Shown here one piece after another: positions 14,716 through 23,071 of a stretch of DNA of 24,380 nt. The stretch is from SIG223 sp964442785 (lineage in GTDB: Bacteria > Bacillota_I > Bacilli_A > RFN20 > DUOF01), in NCBI GenBank assembly GCA_964442785.1, contig CAYTZW010000019.1:1-24380 (forward strand). The letters run 5' to 3'. The stretch's first letter is position 1, and each line of letters opens with the position of its first letter. Made by a program: the position numbers and the translations under genes. The notes beneath the pieces were generated by a model that saw only the letters and a list, made by a program, of their open reading frames with translations, had not been told where the DNA came from and did no database searches.

Positions 14716-15546
14716 ATGGAAGACATTTTAAAAGAAGTAGAAGATTATCTAAAAATCAAAATCAAACAAACCAAAACCTTAAAAGGAACAACTAATAGTA
14801 CAATCTTACTTCTAAATGATACCTACATTCTAAAAATTGATGAAGAAATGTATATTAATGAAGCAATTTCTTTTTTAGAGAATTGCAAGTCAAATGCCTT
14901 TACAAAATTACTATATTGCAACAAAGAAAAAAACTTTATTGTCTATCAATATCTACAAGGAAAAACTCATCCTAATTTTGAAAACATTGATGTCTACGAG
15001 CTTTTAAAACAACTATATGATATAACTTTATCATATCCCAAAACTGATGATAAATTTGGTCATTTAACATATAAATTTGATACTTGGACAGATTTTTTGA
15101 AAGATGATATCTCCTATTGTAAAGAACAAATAACTTGTTTAGATGATATTGATTACCAACTAATAAATTTAGAAATCAATAACTTAAATAGGTTTAAGTT
15201 TGAAAAAGTTATTATGCACGGTGATTTTGGTACTCACAATTTTATTTTTTCCGATGATAAATTAGTAGGAATAATAGACCCTCAACCTATTGTAGGTGAT
15301 GGACTATATGATTATTTCTTTGCTTGTGTTTCCGATGTTGAAATCTTAAAATCGGTAACCTTAGAACAAATATTTAGTATTCCTAATGCTCCAAAAAGTA
15401 AAATGAAATCCTTGTTTTTAATTGTTTTATATAATCGTATTCAAAGATGTCAAAAATATCACCCAAACGATTTACCATTTTACTTAAACCTATTCAATTC
15501 AATAAAACAAAAAGATTATCATTACTATATCAATAACTTTATTTAA
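14716..15546 (+). CDS. Aminoglycoside-phosphotransferase (APH) family kinase-like protein
   Basis: A protein-kinase-like small-molecule kinase of the APH/choline kinase superfamily; the true substrate is unknown and a resistance role should not be assumed. The 276-residue product has an N-lobe with the nucleotide-binding lysine candidate K40 (YILKID). The catalytic loop is H168-G-D170-F-G-T-H-N175, and the metal-binding Asp is D188 in GIIDPQP, followed by VGDGLYDYFF, which is typical of the family. The ATG at 14716 is chosen because AGGTGA stands 5 nt upstream; a longer frame would start inside the tRNA. It follows tRNA-Val and a terminator, and ends in its own terminator hairpin that begins at the stop codon. 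Confidence 0.85.
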   Translation: MEDILKEVEDYLKIKIKQTKTLKGTTNSTILLLNDTYILKIDEEMYINEAISFLENCKSNAFTKLLYCNKEKNFIVYQYLQGKTHPNFENIDVYELLKQLYDITLSYPKTDDKFGHLTYKFDTWTDFLKDDISYCKEQITCLDDIDYQLINLEINNLNRFKFEKVIMHGDFGTHNFIFSDDKLVGIIDPQPIVGDGLYDYFFACVSDVEILKSVTLEQIFSIPNAPKSKMKSLFLIVLYNRIQRCQKYHPNDLPFYLNLFNSIKQKDYHYYINNFI

Positions 15547-15570
15547 TGAGCTAATGCTCATTTTTATTTT
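15545..15570 (+). terminator. Terminator of the kinase-like gene
   Basis: AATGAGC (15545-15551) pairs with GCTCATT (15556-15562) over a TAAT loop, then TTTATTTT follows. The 5' arm includes the last two bases of the TAA stop. The convergent gene ends 18 nt after that stop codon. Confidence 0.75.
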
Positions 15571-15920
15571 GCCATTTTTAAAGTATATTTTCTTTGACCA
15601 TTTTGAGAACCAAATTGATATTTAATAACTATTTGATAACCTTCATCAATACTATTAAGAGAATATTGATATTTCAATTTAGGTTCTATGGTATCTAAAT
15701 ATATTGTCAATTCTTTATTAAATTCACTTTCATTAATGTAAAATAATCTTTCATCATAATCCTTAACTATTAAAAAATTACCTTCTAAATCATTTAAGTC
15801 TATTGAATTAACAAGTTGTTGAAACTCTTTTTTATTTTGGTAAGATTTGTAAAAAAAACCACTGCTTAATAAAACTAAACTAATTCCTAATATTGAAAAA
15901 ACTTTTTTCATTGAAAACAA
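15564..15920 (-). CDS. Small membrane-anchored protein of unknown function
   Basis: Not a family I recognise. The product (115-118 residues) has an N-terminal Lys-rich start and one hydrophobic helix (KKVFSILGISLVLLSSGFFY), a signal anchor. An extracytoplasmic domain of about 90 residues follows, with alternating hydrophobic residues typical of beta strands. Two starts compete. TTG 15920 has AGGAGG at the ideal 7 nt, while ATG 15911 forms an ATGA overlap with the upstream stop but is 16 nt from that site. I prefer TTG weakly. It is last in a three-gene row behind proS and overlaps the preceding gene either way. Its position suggests a counterpart of Mycoplasma MG286, but no sequence likeness was established. 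Confidence 0.65.
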   Translation of the reverse strand: MFSMKKVFSILGISLVLLSSGFFYKSYQNKKEFQQLVNSIDLNDLEGNFLIVKDYDERLFYINESEFNKELTIYLDTIEPKLKYQYSLNSIDEGYQIVIKYQFGSQNGQRKYTLKMAK

Positions 15921-16738
15921 AAGATTGCCTCCTTACAACTGTTTAACATCTTTTTACTATTTCGATACTCTATTTCCAGTTCCAGTGAAGAATAAGTTTT
16001 ACCAAGTCCATAAAAATGATAATTAATTAAAAAAGTATCTATAGGAAGTGCCAATTCATTCACTTTAAAATAGGAATTATCTAAAGTAATTTCTTTTTTT
16101 AAAATGTCGAAATAGAGATTATTTTGAAAATCAATAACTCCCTTTTCCATTTTAGTAACAATTTGATAATTATAATCATTATAACTAATATCCATAATTA
16201 CTAACTCCGCATTAATAGTTTTATTCTCAAATTCAGGCAATTTAAAAGGATTTAAAATATCATAATTTTGTTGATAATTAGAATTTAAAATAAGATATTT
16301 TTCATATGTTTTACTATTATTTTCAAAATCTATTTCTTTAGGATTTGTAGAAGTAAAGTCATTAGCGGTACTTTCTCCATATAAAATCATATTATAATTA
16401 TTTTTATAAACTGGATAAAGTTCCTTATATATTTCTATTTCATATAAAGTTTTATTTTTATTTTTATGAACTTGAACACCAAATCGATTACTACTAGCAC
16501 TATATGAATTCTCAATTTTTCCTTCTTCACCTAATTCTAAGTCATAATAAGACATTATTATCCTTATTAGCGTTTCATCTTCTTTTAAATTACATAAAAA
16601 ATTCAAATCAATAACATCTTCTTTAATTTCAATACTTACTTTTGATATATAAACACTTTTTGCTTCTACATCTTCAATCTTTTCGACTTTTCCAGGAATT
16701 AATCCCACAATATAAAGAAATGCTAATAGTATTTTAAT
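15908..16738 (-). CDS. Putative exported or anchored protein, apparent AUU start
   Basis: Not a family I recognise. The likely N-terminus, from an ATT codon at 16738, reads (M)KILLAFLYIVGLIPGK, a short Lys-plus-hydrophobic signal or anchor. About 255 residues with beta-strand character follow, rich in Tyr, Asn, Ile and Glu. The ATT start is proposed because AGGAGG (16752-16747) lies 8 nt upstream and the in-frame codons from ATT to GTG 16708 encode a sensible hydrophobic leader. GTG 16708 has no ribosome site and would remove the leader. The preceding gene's TAG stop is inside this ribosome site, and the following gene overlaps its TGA stop, so the three are tightly coupled. It may correspond in position to Mycoplasma MG285; this is inference. 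Confidence 0.65.
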   Translation of the reverse strand: MKILLAFLYIVGLIPGKVEKIEDVEAKSVYISKVSIEIKEDVIDLNFLCNLKEDETLIRIIMSYYDLELGEEGKIENSYSASSNRFGVQVHKNKNKTLYEIEIYKELYPVYKNNYNMILYGESTANDFTSTNPKEIDFENNSKTYEKYLILNSNYQQNYDILNPFKLPEFENKTINAELVIMDISYNDYNYQIVTKMEKGVIDFQNNLYFDILKKEITLDNSYFKVNELALPIDTFLINYHFYGLGKTYSSLELEIEYRNSKKMLNSCKEAIFCFQ

Positions 16739-16750
16739 ATATAATCCCTC

Positions 16751-17110
16751 CTATAATTTATAAAAATGCAAAAACATCTCTAATGCCTTTTTCTTATTTC
16801 GATAATAAGAACTTTTAGAATAACAACTACTCCACCAAAAAGGGTTCTCTTTTTCCAAAAAATCATTTTCTATAAATTCCTTATCTATTGGTTCTAACAT
16901 ATCTAATACTTTATTTATATGGTTAATAAAAAACTTGTAGGAATTGCACTTATCTTCCGTTAAAGAATAATAGCCTCCTTCTTCTTTTATTAAAGATACC
17001 TTTTTTAATTCTTCTTTATGCTCTAATGTCATTTTAGCTTTTATATATTCTGCGGTTATTTGTTCTAATAAATGACAATTACTTTTAAATTTGCTATGAT
17101 TGTATTTCAT
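16751..17110 (-). CDS. MG284/MPN403-like small protein, possible sigma-region-4-like HTH
   Basis: A 119-residue soluble protein. The C-terminal segment (about residues 90-116, WWSSCYSKSSYYRNKKKALE) resembles the helix-turn-helix ending of the MG284/MPN403 family of Mycoplasma and of ArpU-type phage regulators, where a YSKSxYYRxKKxA pattern is typical. The rest is helical and rich in Lys and Glu. It follows proS, as MG284 follows the proS gene MG283 in M. genitalium as I recall, which strengthens the match. GGAGG lies 7 nt before ATG 17110. A terminator separates it from proS and I see no clear promoter, so expression may depend on read-through. A regulatory role is a guess. Confidence 0.7.
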   Translation of the reverse strand: MKYNHSKFKSNCHLLEQITAEYIKAKMTLEHKEELKKVSLIKEEGGYYSLTEDKCNSYKFFINHINKVLDMLEPIDKEFIENDFLEKENPFWWSSCYSKSSYYRNKKKALEMFLHFYKL

Positions 17111-17157
17111 TTCTTCCTCCTTAATTATTAATACACTCGATTTAGCAATTTTCCTAA

Positions 17158-17187
17158 AATAAAAAAGTTCATTTATTCAATGAACCT
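17158..17187 (-). terminator. Terminator or partial terminator after proS
   Basis: On the minus strand GTTCATT (17185-17179) pairs with AATGAAC (17173-17167) over a 5-nt loop, followed by six T. It lies 10 nt after the proS stop and 48 nt before the next gene. Confidence 0.75.
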
Positions 17188-17196
17188 TTATCCAGA

Positions 17197-18900
17197 CTAT
17201 TTTTCTTTATTTATAATTTCTGTAACAGAGGTTGTCGCTTGGTTAACTTCCAATTCAATCTTTTCCCCTGTTCGACGATTTTTCAATTCTACAATTCCTT
17301 CATTTGCTCTTTTACCAACAATTATCATATAAGGAATTCCTATTAAATCCCAATCTTTAAACTTAAATCCAGGTTTAGCATCTCTATCATCTAAGACTAC
17401 TTCAAGATGATTATTTAATAACTTATCATATATTATATCAGCAACTTCTTTAATAGTTGGATTATTATAATCAACAGGAACAACTACCACGTGATATGGA
17501 GCTACATTAACAGGCCAAATTATACCATTTTCATCATGATTTTGGTCGATAATACTTTGCATTGTTCTACTAACTCCAATTCCATAACAACCCATTACCA
17601 TTGGAATATTTTGTCCTTTTTCATTAAGATAATTACAGCCCATAGCAGCAGAATATTTAGTACCTAATTTAAAAACTTGTCCTACTTCAATACCCTTTTC
17701 CTTTTTTAAAGGTTTACCACATTTAATACATTTATCATTTTCGGCAGCAGCTCTAACATCACAAATAATACCCTTAAAATCTCTATCAATATTAACATTA
17801 ATTAAATGGTAATTTTTTTGATTAGCTCCTACTACAAAGTTCTTTTGATGAGCAATTTCACTATCAATATAAATAGGTAAATTTAAACCTACTGGACCTG
17901 CAAAACCTGCAACACTTCCAAGTTCTGCAATTTCAGCATCGCTTGCTAATCTTAACTCAAACTCAGCAACATCTAAAGCATTACAAAGTTTTATTTCATT
18001 AACAAAACGGTCGCCACGAATTAGAACCGCAACATATTTTCCATTAGCAACATAAATCATTGTTTTTACGATATCTTTAGCACTAATATGTAAAAATTCA
18101 CTAACTTCTTCAATCGTTTTTTTATTAATAGTTTCTACTTTTTCTATTTGTTTTAATTCTTCATTAATACGATATTCTTCCATTTGGGATTGTGCTTTTT
18201 CTTCATCAGCAGCATAATGACAATTATCACAATAAATAATGGTACTCTCTCCAACATCAGAAATAGCCATAAATTGATGAGAACCATTGCCACCAATCGC
18301 ACCTGTATCCGCTAAAACTGCTTTATATTTAATGTGCAATCTATCAAATATTCTTTCATAAGTGTGATACATATTTTGATAGGAAATCTCTAATCCCGCT
18401 TCATCTTTATCAAAACTATAAGCATCTTTCATCAAAAACTCTCTACCACGCATAAGTCCAAATCTAGGTCGCATTTCATCACGGTACTTAGTTTGAATTT
18501 GATAAATGTTTAAAGGTAAATTCTTGTAAGATTTAATCTCTGTTCTTGCTAATTCCGTAAATACTTCTTCGTGGGTTGGACCTAAGCAAAATTCACGGTC
18601 GTGTCTATCTTTTAACCTTATTAATTCAGGGCCATATTTAAACCAACGACCACTTTTTTCCCACAACTCTTTTGGTTGTAAAGCAGAAGATAAAATTTCC
18701 AAAGAACCAGCATTGTCCATTTCTTCACGAATTATATTTTCAACTTTATGCAACACTTTTATTCCTAAAGGTAAATAATTATAAACACCAGAAACTAATT
18801 GCTTAATCATTCCTGCTCTTAATAAATATATATGACTTGGTATAATTGCCTCATTAGGTGCTTCTTTTAATGTTGAAATAAGCATTTTACTTGCTTTCAT
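17197..18900 (-). CDS. proS: Prolyl-tRNA synthetase, bacterial type with editing domain
   Basis: Charges tRNA-Pro with proline. The 567-residue product is the long bacterial form. The class II catalytic core carries motif 2 (TKYRDEMRPRFGLMRGREFL, about residues 138-157) and motif 3 (GCYGIGVSRTM, about 440-450). Between them is the roughly 180-residue INS insertion, homologous to YbaK, which removes mischarged alanine. The anticodon-binding domain occupies the last 110 residues (KPGFKFKDWDLIGIP). M. genitalium-type ProRS is, as I recall, a shorter eukaryote-like form, so this organism keeps the ancestral enzyme. ATG 18900 is chosen because AGGAG lies 8 nt upstream; the preceding gene's TAG stop overlaps that site. 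GTG 18909 is too close to it. Confidence 0.97.
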   Translation of the reverse strand: MKASKMLISTLKEAPNEAIIPSHIYLLRAGMIKQLVSGVYNYLPLGIKVLHKVENIIREEMDNAGSLEILSSALQPKELWEKSGRWFKYGPELIRLKDRHDREFCLGPTHEEVFTELARTEIKSYKNLPLNIYQIQTKYRDEMRPRFGLMRGREFLMKDAYSFDKDEAGLEISYQNMYHTYERIFDRLHIKYKAVLADTGAIGGNGSHQFMAISDVGESTIIYCDNCHYAADEEKAQSQMEEYRINEELKQIEKVETINKKTIEEVSEFLHISAKDIVKTMIYVANGKYVAVLIRGDRFVNEIKLCNALDVAEFELRLASDAEIAELGSVAGFAGPVGLNLPIYIDSEIAHQKNFVVGANQKNYHLINVNIDRDFKGIICDVRAAAENDKCIKCGKPLKKEKGIEVGQVFKLGTKYSAAMGCNYLNEKGQNIPMVMGCYGIGVSRTMQSIIDQNHDENGIIWPVNVAPYHVVVVPVDYNNPTIKEVADIIYDKLLNNHLEVVLDDRDAKPGFKFKDWDLIGIPYMIIVGKRANEGIVELKNRRTGEKIELEVNQATTSVTEIINKEK

Positions 18901-18911
18901 CTTTATCACTC

Positions 18912-20621
18912 CTATTCTAAATCTTCTAACTTATTAATTATTTTATTTTCCAAATCGGAAGGCAATCCACTTGGATTTCCAAAATAAGGACCCGATGCTA
19001 TAAGAATTTTTGCTTCTTGCAATTTCAAAACTTGAGCAGTTGAAGAAACATTTCTCATAATAAAATGAACCTTATAATTTTTAAACTTCTCCATTATAGC
19101 ATTTAATCTTAAATTATCAAACTGTTGATTTGAAACATTATAAGTAATGTCGATATCTAAAATAACATAATCAATTATTTCAAAAATTTGATGATATTCC
19201 TTTAAAATTGTTTCGTTTACAACAATTCCTATTTCTACTCCGTCTTCACTTAATTTTTTAAGCACTTCGATAAAAGCAGAATATTGTTTTAAAACATTAG
19301 TACCGTTTCTTAAATCCACAGCAACTATAATCTTCATTTCACTAAAAGAAGGGTCAGAAAAGTACAAATCTTGAAAAATAATGACATCTTCAGGATTTAA
19401 TCTTAAAATCAATTTATGTCTTTTACTAATAGACCTTTTTAAATAATGAGATAAATACTTTTTTAAAATATTATTTTGCCATTGCTCATTAACTCCTAAT
19501 AAAACAGCTTGCTTATGAACATCAGGAACCGCTAAATATTTTTTTCCATTCATTGGAGTGTATTTAACTTGGTAACCCCATATAATGTTTTTTTTCAAAT
19601 CAACATAAGGTGTGTATAAAACATTAACTTCATTATCGTAAATTACTTTGTTTACTTCATTGTTACAAGCTTCTATAATTCTAACATCATTTTCAAACGT
19701 TTCATCATAAGTCAAATATTTAACATCTTTAGTTATCTTTTTAGCGTGTTTTTCTGCTAAAATTGCTTGATTTAAAATGATATTAAAATCGGTAGAGAAC
19801 TTATTATAAATACTTATACCATAAGAAAAATTCAATTCTAATTTATAATTTTCTACTTCAATTTCTTTGCTCAATAAATTGTTAAGATTAACGATAAAAC
19901 TTCTTATTTCACTTATTCCAATTAAATTAGGAACAAACAAAACAAAATTATCATTAGAAAAATTAACTGCTAATATTTTTCTACGAACATCTTTTATAAT
20001 ACGAGATTTTAATTTATAAATAATTGCTTTGGCAGTTTCTATTCCATATCTTTCATAAATATGGCTAAAATGAGTAATGTTAATATAAACTAAACAACCA
20101 GTTTCTTTCTTGTTACTACCACGATTTAAAAGTTCTACTTCGCTTTTAAAATCATTAAAGTCATTATTAATACTATACATTTTTATAGTTTCTAAGTTGT
20201 CTTTTATCAAAGAAGCATCTTTCATTGAAAAACAATAAATATTCTTTCTATTTTCAATAAAAGATATTTTTAAATCTCTCCATTTTTTATCACTCGGCAG
20301 CTTCATTTTTAAAATAATGAAATTGTTTTTATCGAGTTTTTTAGCACGTGCATTAGAAAACCAATTTTGCCAAGAGTTAATATAATTTTGATGAATATTT
20401 GCTTCCATTTCACTTATTAAAATATCTTGTTTGATACAAGAAGTTTTACTATAAAAAGCAAACTTATGAGTAATAGAATTATACGTTATATGCCCTGTTT
20501 CTATACTATGAAAAGGTAAAGTATCTAAAAAATCTTTATCATTTTTATTACTTTTCAATAATACAACAGATATTGACACCACTAAAACGATTAGTATTGT
20601 CAAAAACAGAAACACTATCAT
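18912..20621 (-). CDS. Membrane PAS-GGDEF-EAL-like protein with degenerate catalytic motifs
   Basis: The 569-residue product has an N-terminal membrane helix (residues 2-23), a PAS-like domain (about 38-140), a GGDEF-fold domain (about 170-310) and an EAL-fold domain (about 325-565). Neither catalytic motif survives. The position of GGDEF reads S222-N-D-N-F226, and that of the EAL signature (G-Y/F-E-A-L-L-R) reads GYQVKYT, with Q351 replacing the metal-binding Glu. It therefore should not make or degrade c-di-GMP and may act as a sensor or a structural partner. AGGAGG lies 6 nt before ATG 20621. It sits 10 nt after the CNNM gene and its stop overlaps the proS ribosome site, so it is embedded in this operon. 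Fold assignment is moderately confident. Confidence 0.8.
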   Translation of the reverse strand: MIVFLFLTILIVLVVSISVVLLKSNKNDKDFLDTLPFHSIETGHITYNSITHKFAFYSKTSCIKQDILISEMEANIHQNYINSWQNWFSNARAKKLDKNNFIILKMKLPSDKKWRDLKISFIENRKNIYCFSMKDASLIKDNLETIKMYSINNDFNDFKSEVELLNRGSNKKETGCLVYINITHFSHIYERYGIETAKAIIYKLKSRIIKDVRRKILAVNFSNDNFVLFVPNLIGISEIRSFIVNLNNLLSKEIEVENYKLELNFSYGISIYNKFSTDFNIILNQAILAEKHAKKITKDVKYLTYDETFENDVRIIEACNNEVNKVIYDNEVNVLYTPYVDLKKNIIWGYQVKYTPMNGKKYLAVPDVHKQAVLLGVNEQWQNNILKKYLSHYLKRSISKRHKLILRLNPEDVIIFQDLYFSDPSFSEMKIIVAVDLRNGTNVLKQYSAFIEVLKKLSEDGVEIGIVVNETILKEYHQIFEIIDYVILDIDITYNVSNQQFDNLRLNAIMEKFKNYKVHFIMRNVSSTAQVLKLQEAKILIASGPYFGNPSGLPSDLENKIINKLEDLE

Positions 20622-20631
20622 AAATTACCTC

Positions 20632-21900
20632 CTATATTTTTTCATCAAAAGCTGAAATTACTTCAATAGAAACCTTTAAAATCTTACTATTTTCGTGTTC
20701 TAAAACTAATATTTTTAAATTTTCATAATATATTTCACTATCTATATCAGAATCCCCTAACAACTCTTTTACCCAAGGACCGATGTATAATTGTTTTGTC
20801 TTTGGCTCTGCTACTTCATCTAAATAATTATCAAAGAAATCTTCAATAGTTACTTTACCACTAACTTCAAAAGCATCATTTCCAATTTCAACAATATCAG
20901 CTGGAATATCATCATATTCATCATATATTTCACCAACTAATTCTTCTAAAACATCTTCCATAGTAACTATTCCCATATAATTTTTTTCTTTTTGATTATC
21001 AACGACAATAGCCATATGAGATTTATCCCTTTGCATTAAATTTAGGGCAACTGGTAAGGTTCTTCGATAAGAAATATAAACAGGCTCATTCAAAAGTTTT
21101 CTAACAGAACTTGTTTGACCTGACATAAAAGATTTTAAAATGTCATTTTGAAGAATGATACCAACGATTTTTCCATTTGCGTCAATAACAGGAAAACGAG
21201 AATAATTTTGTTCACGACAAACCTTTAATGCTTCTTCAAAATCATCATCAAGACCTATAGTAACCACTCTTTCCTTATCTTGCATAACTGTTCTAACCGT
21301 TATTTCATCAAAGTTAATAGCATTTTTAATTAATTCACTTTCGTTGTGTTCAAGTACTCCTTCTCTTTCAACAGTTTCCACTATTTCCACTAATTCTTTT
21401 TCAGTCGCCGTTACTCTTTCTTCATCTTCATCAGCGTATTCTGTGATTTTCTCATCGAATTTAGTAAACCAATAAGTAATCGGCTTTAAAACTTTAGTAA
21501 TCACATTGATAGGTCTAGCTACAATTAAAGCAAAAGATTCTGGCCATATTTTAGCTAAAGTTTTAGGTAATATTTCACCAAAAATAATAACTAAAATTGA
21601 AGAAATCAAAGTTGAATAAACAACACCTGTTGCTCCTAAATTTAAAGCTGAAGAACAAAAATAAGATGAAATAGAAGCTAAAGCCATATTTACCATATTG
21701 TTAGAAACCAAAATGGTAGATAATAAACTTGAATATTTCAAAGATAATTCATAGGCCACTTTAGCATTTTTGTTGTTTTTAGTTGATTTAGCCATTTGTT
21801 TAATTCTAAAAACATTCATCGTGGAATAAGCGGTTTCTGTCGCTGAAAAAATTGCTGACAACATAAGAAGCAATAATATTAAAATGACTATGATAATCAT
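20632..21900 (-). CDS. CNNM/CBS/CorC-type membrane protein (putative magnesium or metal exporter)
   Basis: A member of the CNNM/hemolysin C family (B. subtilis YhdP/YqhB, TlyC-like), linked to magnesium efflux and resistance. The 422-residue product has a DUF21 membrane domain (about residues 1-175) with the early SATETA motif and GEILPKTLA. A tandem CBS pair follows (about 195-325, beginning VRTVMQDKERV and containing YSRFPVID and a GIVTMEDVLEELVGEIYDEYD motif). A C-terminal CorC_HlyC domain ends the protein. All domains are intact. The start is ATG 21900 because AGAAGG lies 9 nt upstream; the ATG at 21933 has no site. It is first in the row with the GGDEF-EAL-like gene and proS. Which ion it handles cannot be told from sequence. 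Confidence 0.9.
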   Translation of the reverse strand: MIIIVILILLLLMLSAIFSATETAYSTMNVFRIKQMAKSTKNNKNAKVAYELSLKYSSLLSTILVSNNMVNMALASISSYFCSSALNLGATGVVYSTLISSILVIIFGEILPKTLAKIWPESFALIVARPINVITKVLKPITYWFTKFDEKITEYADEDEERVTATEKELVEIVETVEREGVLEHNESELIKNAINFDEITVRTVMQDKERVVTIGLDDDFEEALKVCREQNYSRFPVIDANGKIVGIILQNDILKSFMSGQTSSVRKLLNEPVYISYRRTLPVALNLMQRDKSHMAIVVDNQKEKNYMGIVTMEDVLEELVGEIYDEYDDIPADIVEIGNDAFEVSGKVTIEDFFDNYLDEVAEPKTKQLYIGPWVKELLGDSDIDSEIYYENLKILVLEHENSKILKVSIEVISAFDEKI

Positions 21901-22004
21901 AAAACGACCTTCTTTCTTTATAATATTATACATTAATTAGGTTTTTTTTCTATACAAAGTATAAATTCTTTTTCAGTAGCCAATAATTGAAAATAGGTGA
22001 TTTT

Positions 22005-22190
22005 ATGAATAAGGAAATAATAATAGAAGAAATATTAGATAACATCAATAGACCAATAAAATATAAAACTAACAAATATACCTATGATATAGAAACCGCA
22101 ATGGATTTAATAGAAAAAGGAAAAATCAAAAATGCTGTAGTAATTACAGATAAATATGGATTACGCCACATAAGAATTAACAACAAATAA
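22005..22190 (+). CDS. Small protein resembling DUF3892 (61 aa)
   Basis: A small soluble protein of 61 residues. The central pattern (DIETAMDLIEKGKIKNAVVI...GLRHIR) is reminiscent of DUF3892, a short beta-rich domain of unknown function in Firmicutes; I hold this only loosely. AGGTGA stands 5 nt before ATG 22005, which decides the start over an in-frame codon at 21987. It is divergent from the CNNM operon and followed after 94 nt by the thioredoxin-like gene, which has its own promoter. Confidence 0.65.
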   Translation: MNKEIIIEEILDNINRPIKYKTNKYTYDIETAMDLIEKGKIKNAVVITDKYGLRHIRINNK

Positions 22191-22214
22191 AATATTTATA
22201 GGATAAAACTTGTA

Positions 22215-22243
22215 TTGAAAAATGTATTTTAATATGTTAATAT
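22215..22243 (+). promoter_or_regulatory. Promoter of the thioredoxin-like gene
   Basis: TTGAAA (22215-22220) and TAATAT (22238-22243) with a 17-nt spacer lie 40 nt upstream of the start codon. Confidence 0.65.
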
Positions 22244-22283
22244 TACTTTTGTTACAAAAATATATAAGGAGAGAGTAGTAGAA

Positions 22284-22847
22284 ATGAAAGCAATTAAATC
22301 TTTTTTCAAAAAACTTTGGGACTCTATTCGTTCTAATGCTTGGATTCAACCAATTTTATTTGTATTAGCAATATTTTTAGTTATTTTAGCCGTTCAAGGA
22401 ATTGGAAAAGCTTCACAAAGTTGGAGTTGTTCTAAAAAAGAAACTAAATATGTTAAAGAGGTATTATTTGAAAAAGTAGAAGAAAAAATAGCAGATGATG
22501 ACAGTTTTATTCTTTACATCGGTTATGAAAGTTGCTCTGGCTGTCAAGCATTCCAACCTGTTTTAAAGAAATTTCATCAAAAAAACAAAAATGTTACCAT
22601 TTATTATCTAAATGTTAATCACGCTGACGGAGTTTACGATGATGCAACTTTAACAGAAGACGGAATGGACGATTTGTGGGACTTAATAATTCCTGTCGTA
22701 ATTACTGATGATGAAGCAGGACAATATACCCCTACAGTTGTTGCTATCAAAGATGGTGAATTTGTTAAAGCTTACCAAGGCGGTGGCTTAAATGGAATTA
22801 CTTATTCTGATATGATGGAACTAGTAGAAGCAACTAAAGCTGATTAA
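22284..22847 (+). CDS. Membrane-tethered thioredoxin-like protein
   Basis: The 187-residue product has a short basic cytoplasmic end, one membrane helix (about residues 21-40), and an extracytoplasmic thioredoxin-fold domain (about 60-185). The active-site pair is C84-S-G-C87 in YESCSGCQAF, and the conserved cis-proline is P150 in YTPTVV. A further Cys (C49) lies just outside the membrane helix. It may reduce or oxidise surface protein thiols or act as a bacteriocin-transport accessory-like protein (such names are given to similar sequences), but its partner is unknown. GGAGAG precedes ATG 22284. It has its own promoter and a strong terminator. Confidence 0.88.
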   Translation: MKAIKSFFKKLWDSIRSNAWIQPILFVLAIFLVILAVQGIGKASQSWSCSKKETKYVKEVLFEKVEEKIADDDSFILYIGYESCSGCQAFQPVLKKFHQKNKNVTIYYLNVNHADGVYDDATLTEDGMDDLWDLIIPVVITDDEAGQYTPTVVAIKDGEFVKAYQGGGLNGITYSDMMELVEATKAD

Positions 22848-22866
22848 AAATTTAATGAACTAAACG

Positions 22867-22892
22867 GAATCGATTATTCGATTCTTTTTCTT
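22867..22892 (+). terminator. Terminator of the thioredoxin-like gene
   Basis: A perfect 7-bp stem, GAATCGA / TCGATTC, with a TTAT loop is followed by TTTTTCTTT, 19 nt after the stop codon. Confidence 0.9.
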
Positions 22893-22925
22893 TGCCTTTT
22901 TTAGTTTATTAAAACTCTCTTATAG

Positions 22926-22956
22926 AAAAAAAAGCACCTCAATATGAAGTGCTTTT
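22926..22956 (-). terminator. Second minus-strand terminator-like hairpin
   Basis: AAAAGCAC (22930-22937) pairs with GTGCTTTT (22949-22956). On the minus strand eight T follow. It lies 116 nt beyond the RhuM-side terminator, so it may serve another short minus-strand transcript or act as a backup. Confidence 0.6.
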
Positions 22957-23071
22957 CGCCACGGTTACTTCCTAGCATCATGTATAGTGTATGCAAAAAA
23001 AATAAAAAAAAGCAATACACAAAAAAAATAATCAACATAAAAATACAGCTAGAATTAATCAAAATATAAAT

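Noticed and set aside
14716..15546. Antibiotic-resistance gene
   Set aside because: Only the general APH-fold motifs are seen; this superfamily includes many metabolic kinases, so resistance cannot be claimed.
22987..23020. CRISPR or tandem repeat array
   Set aside because: Only a single imperfect inverted repeat around poly-A; no repeated units with spacers are seen anywhere in the window.
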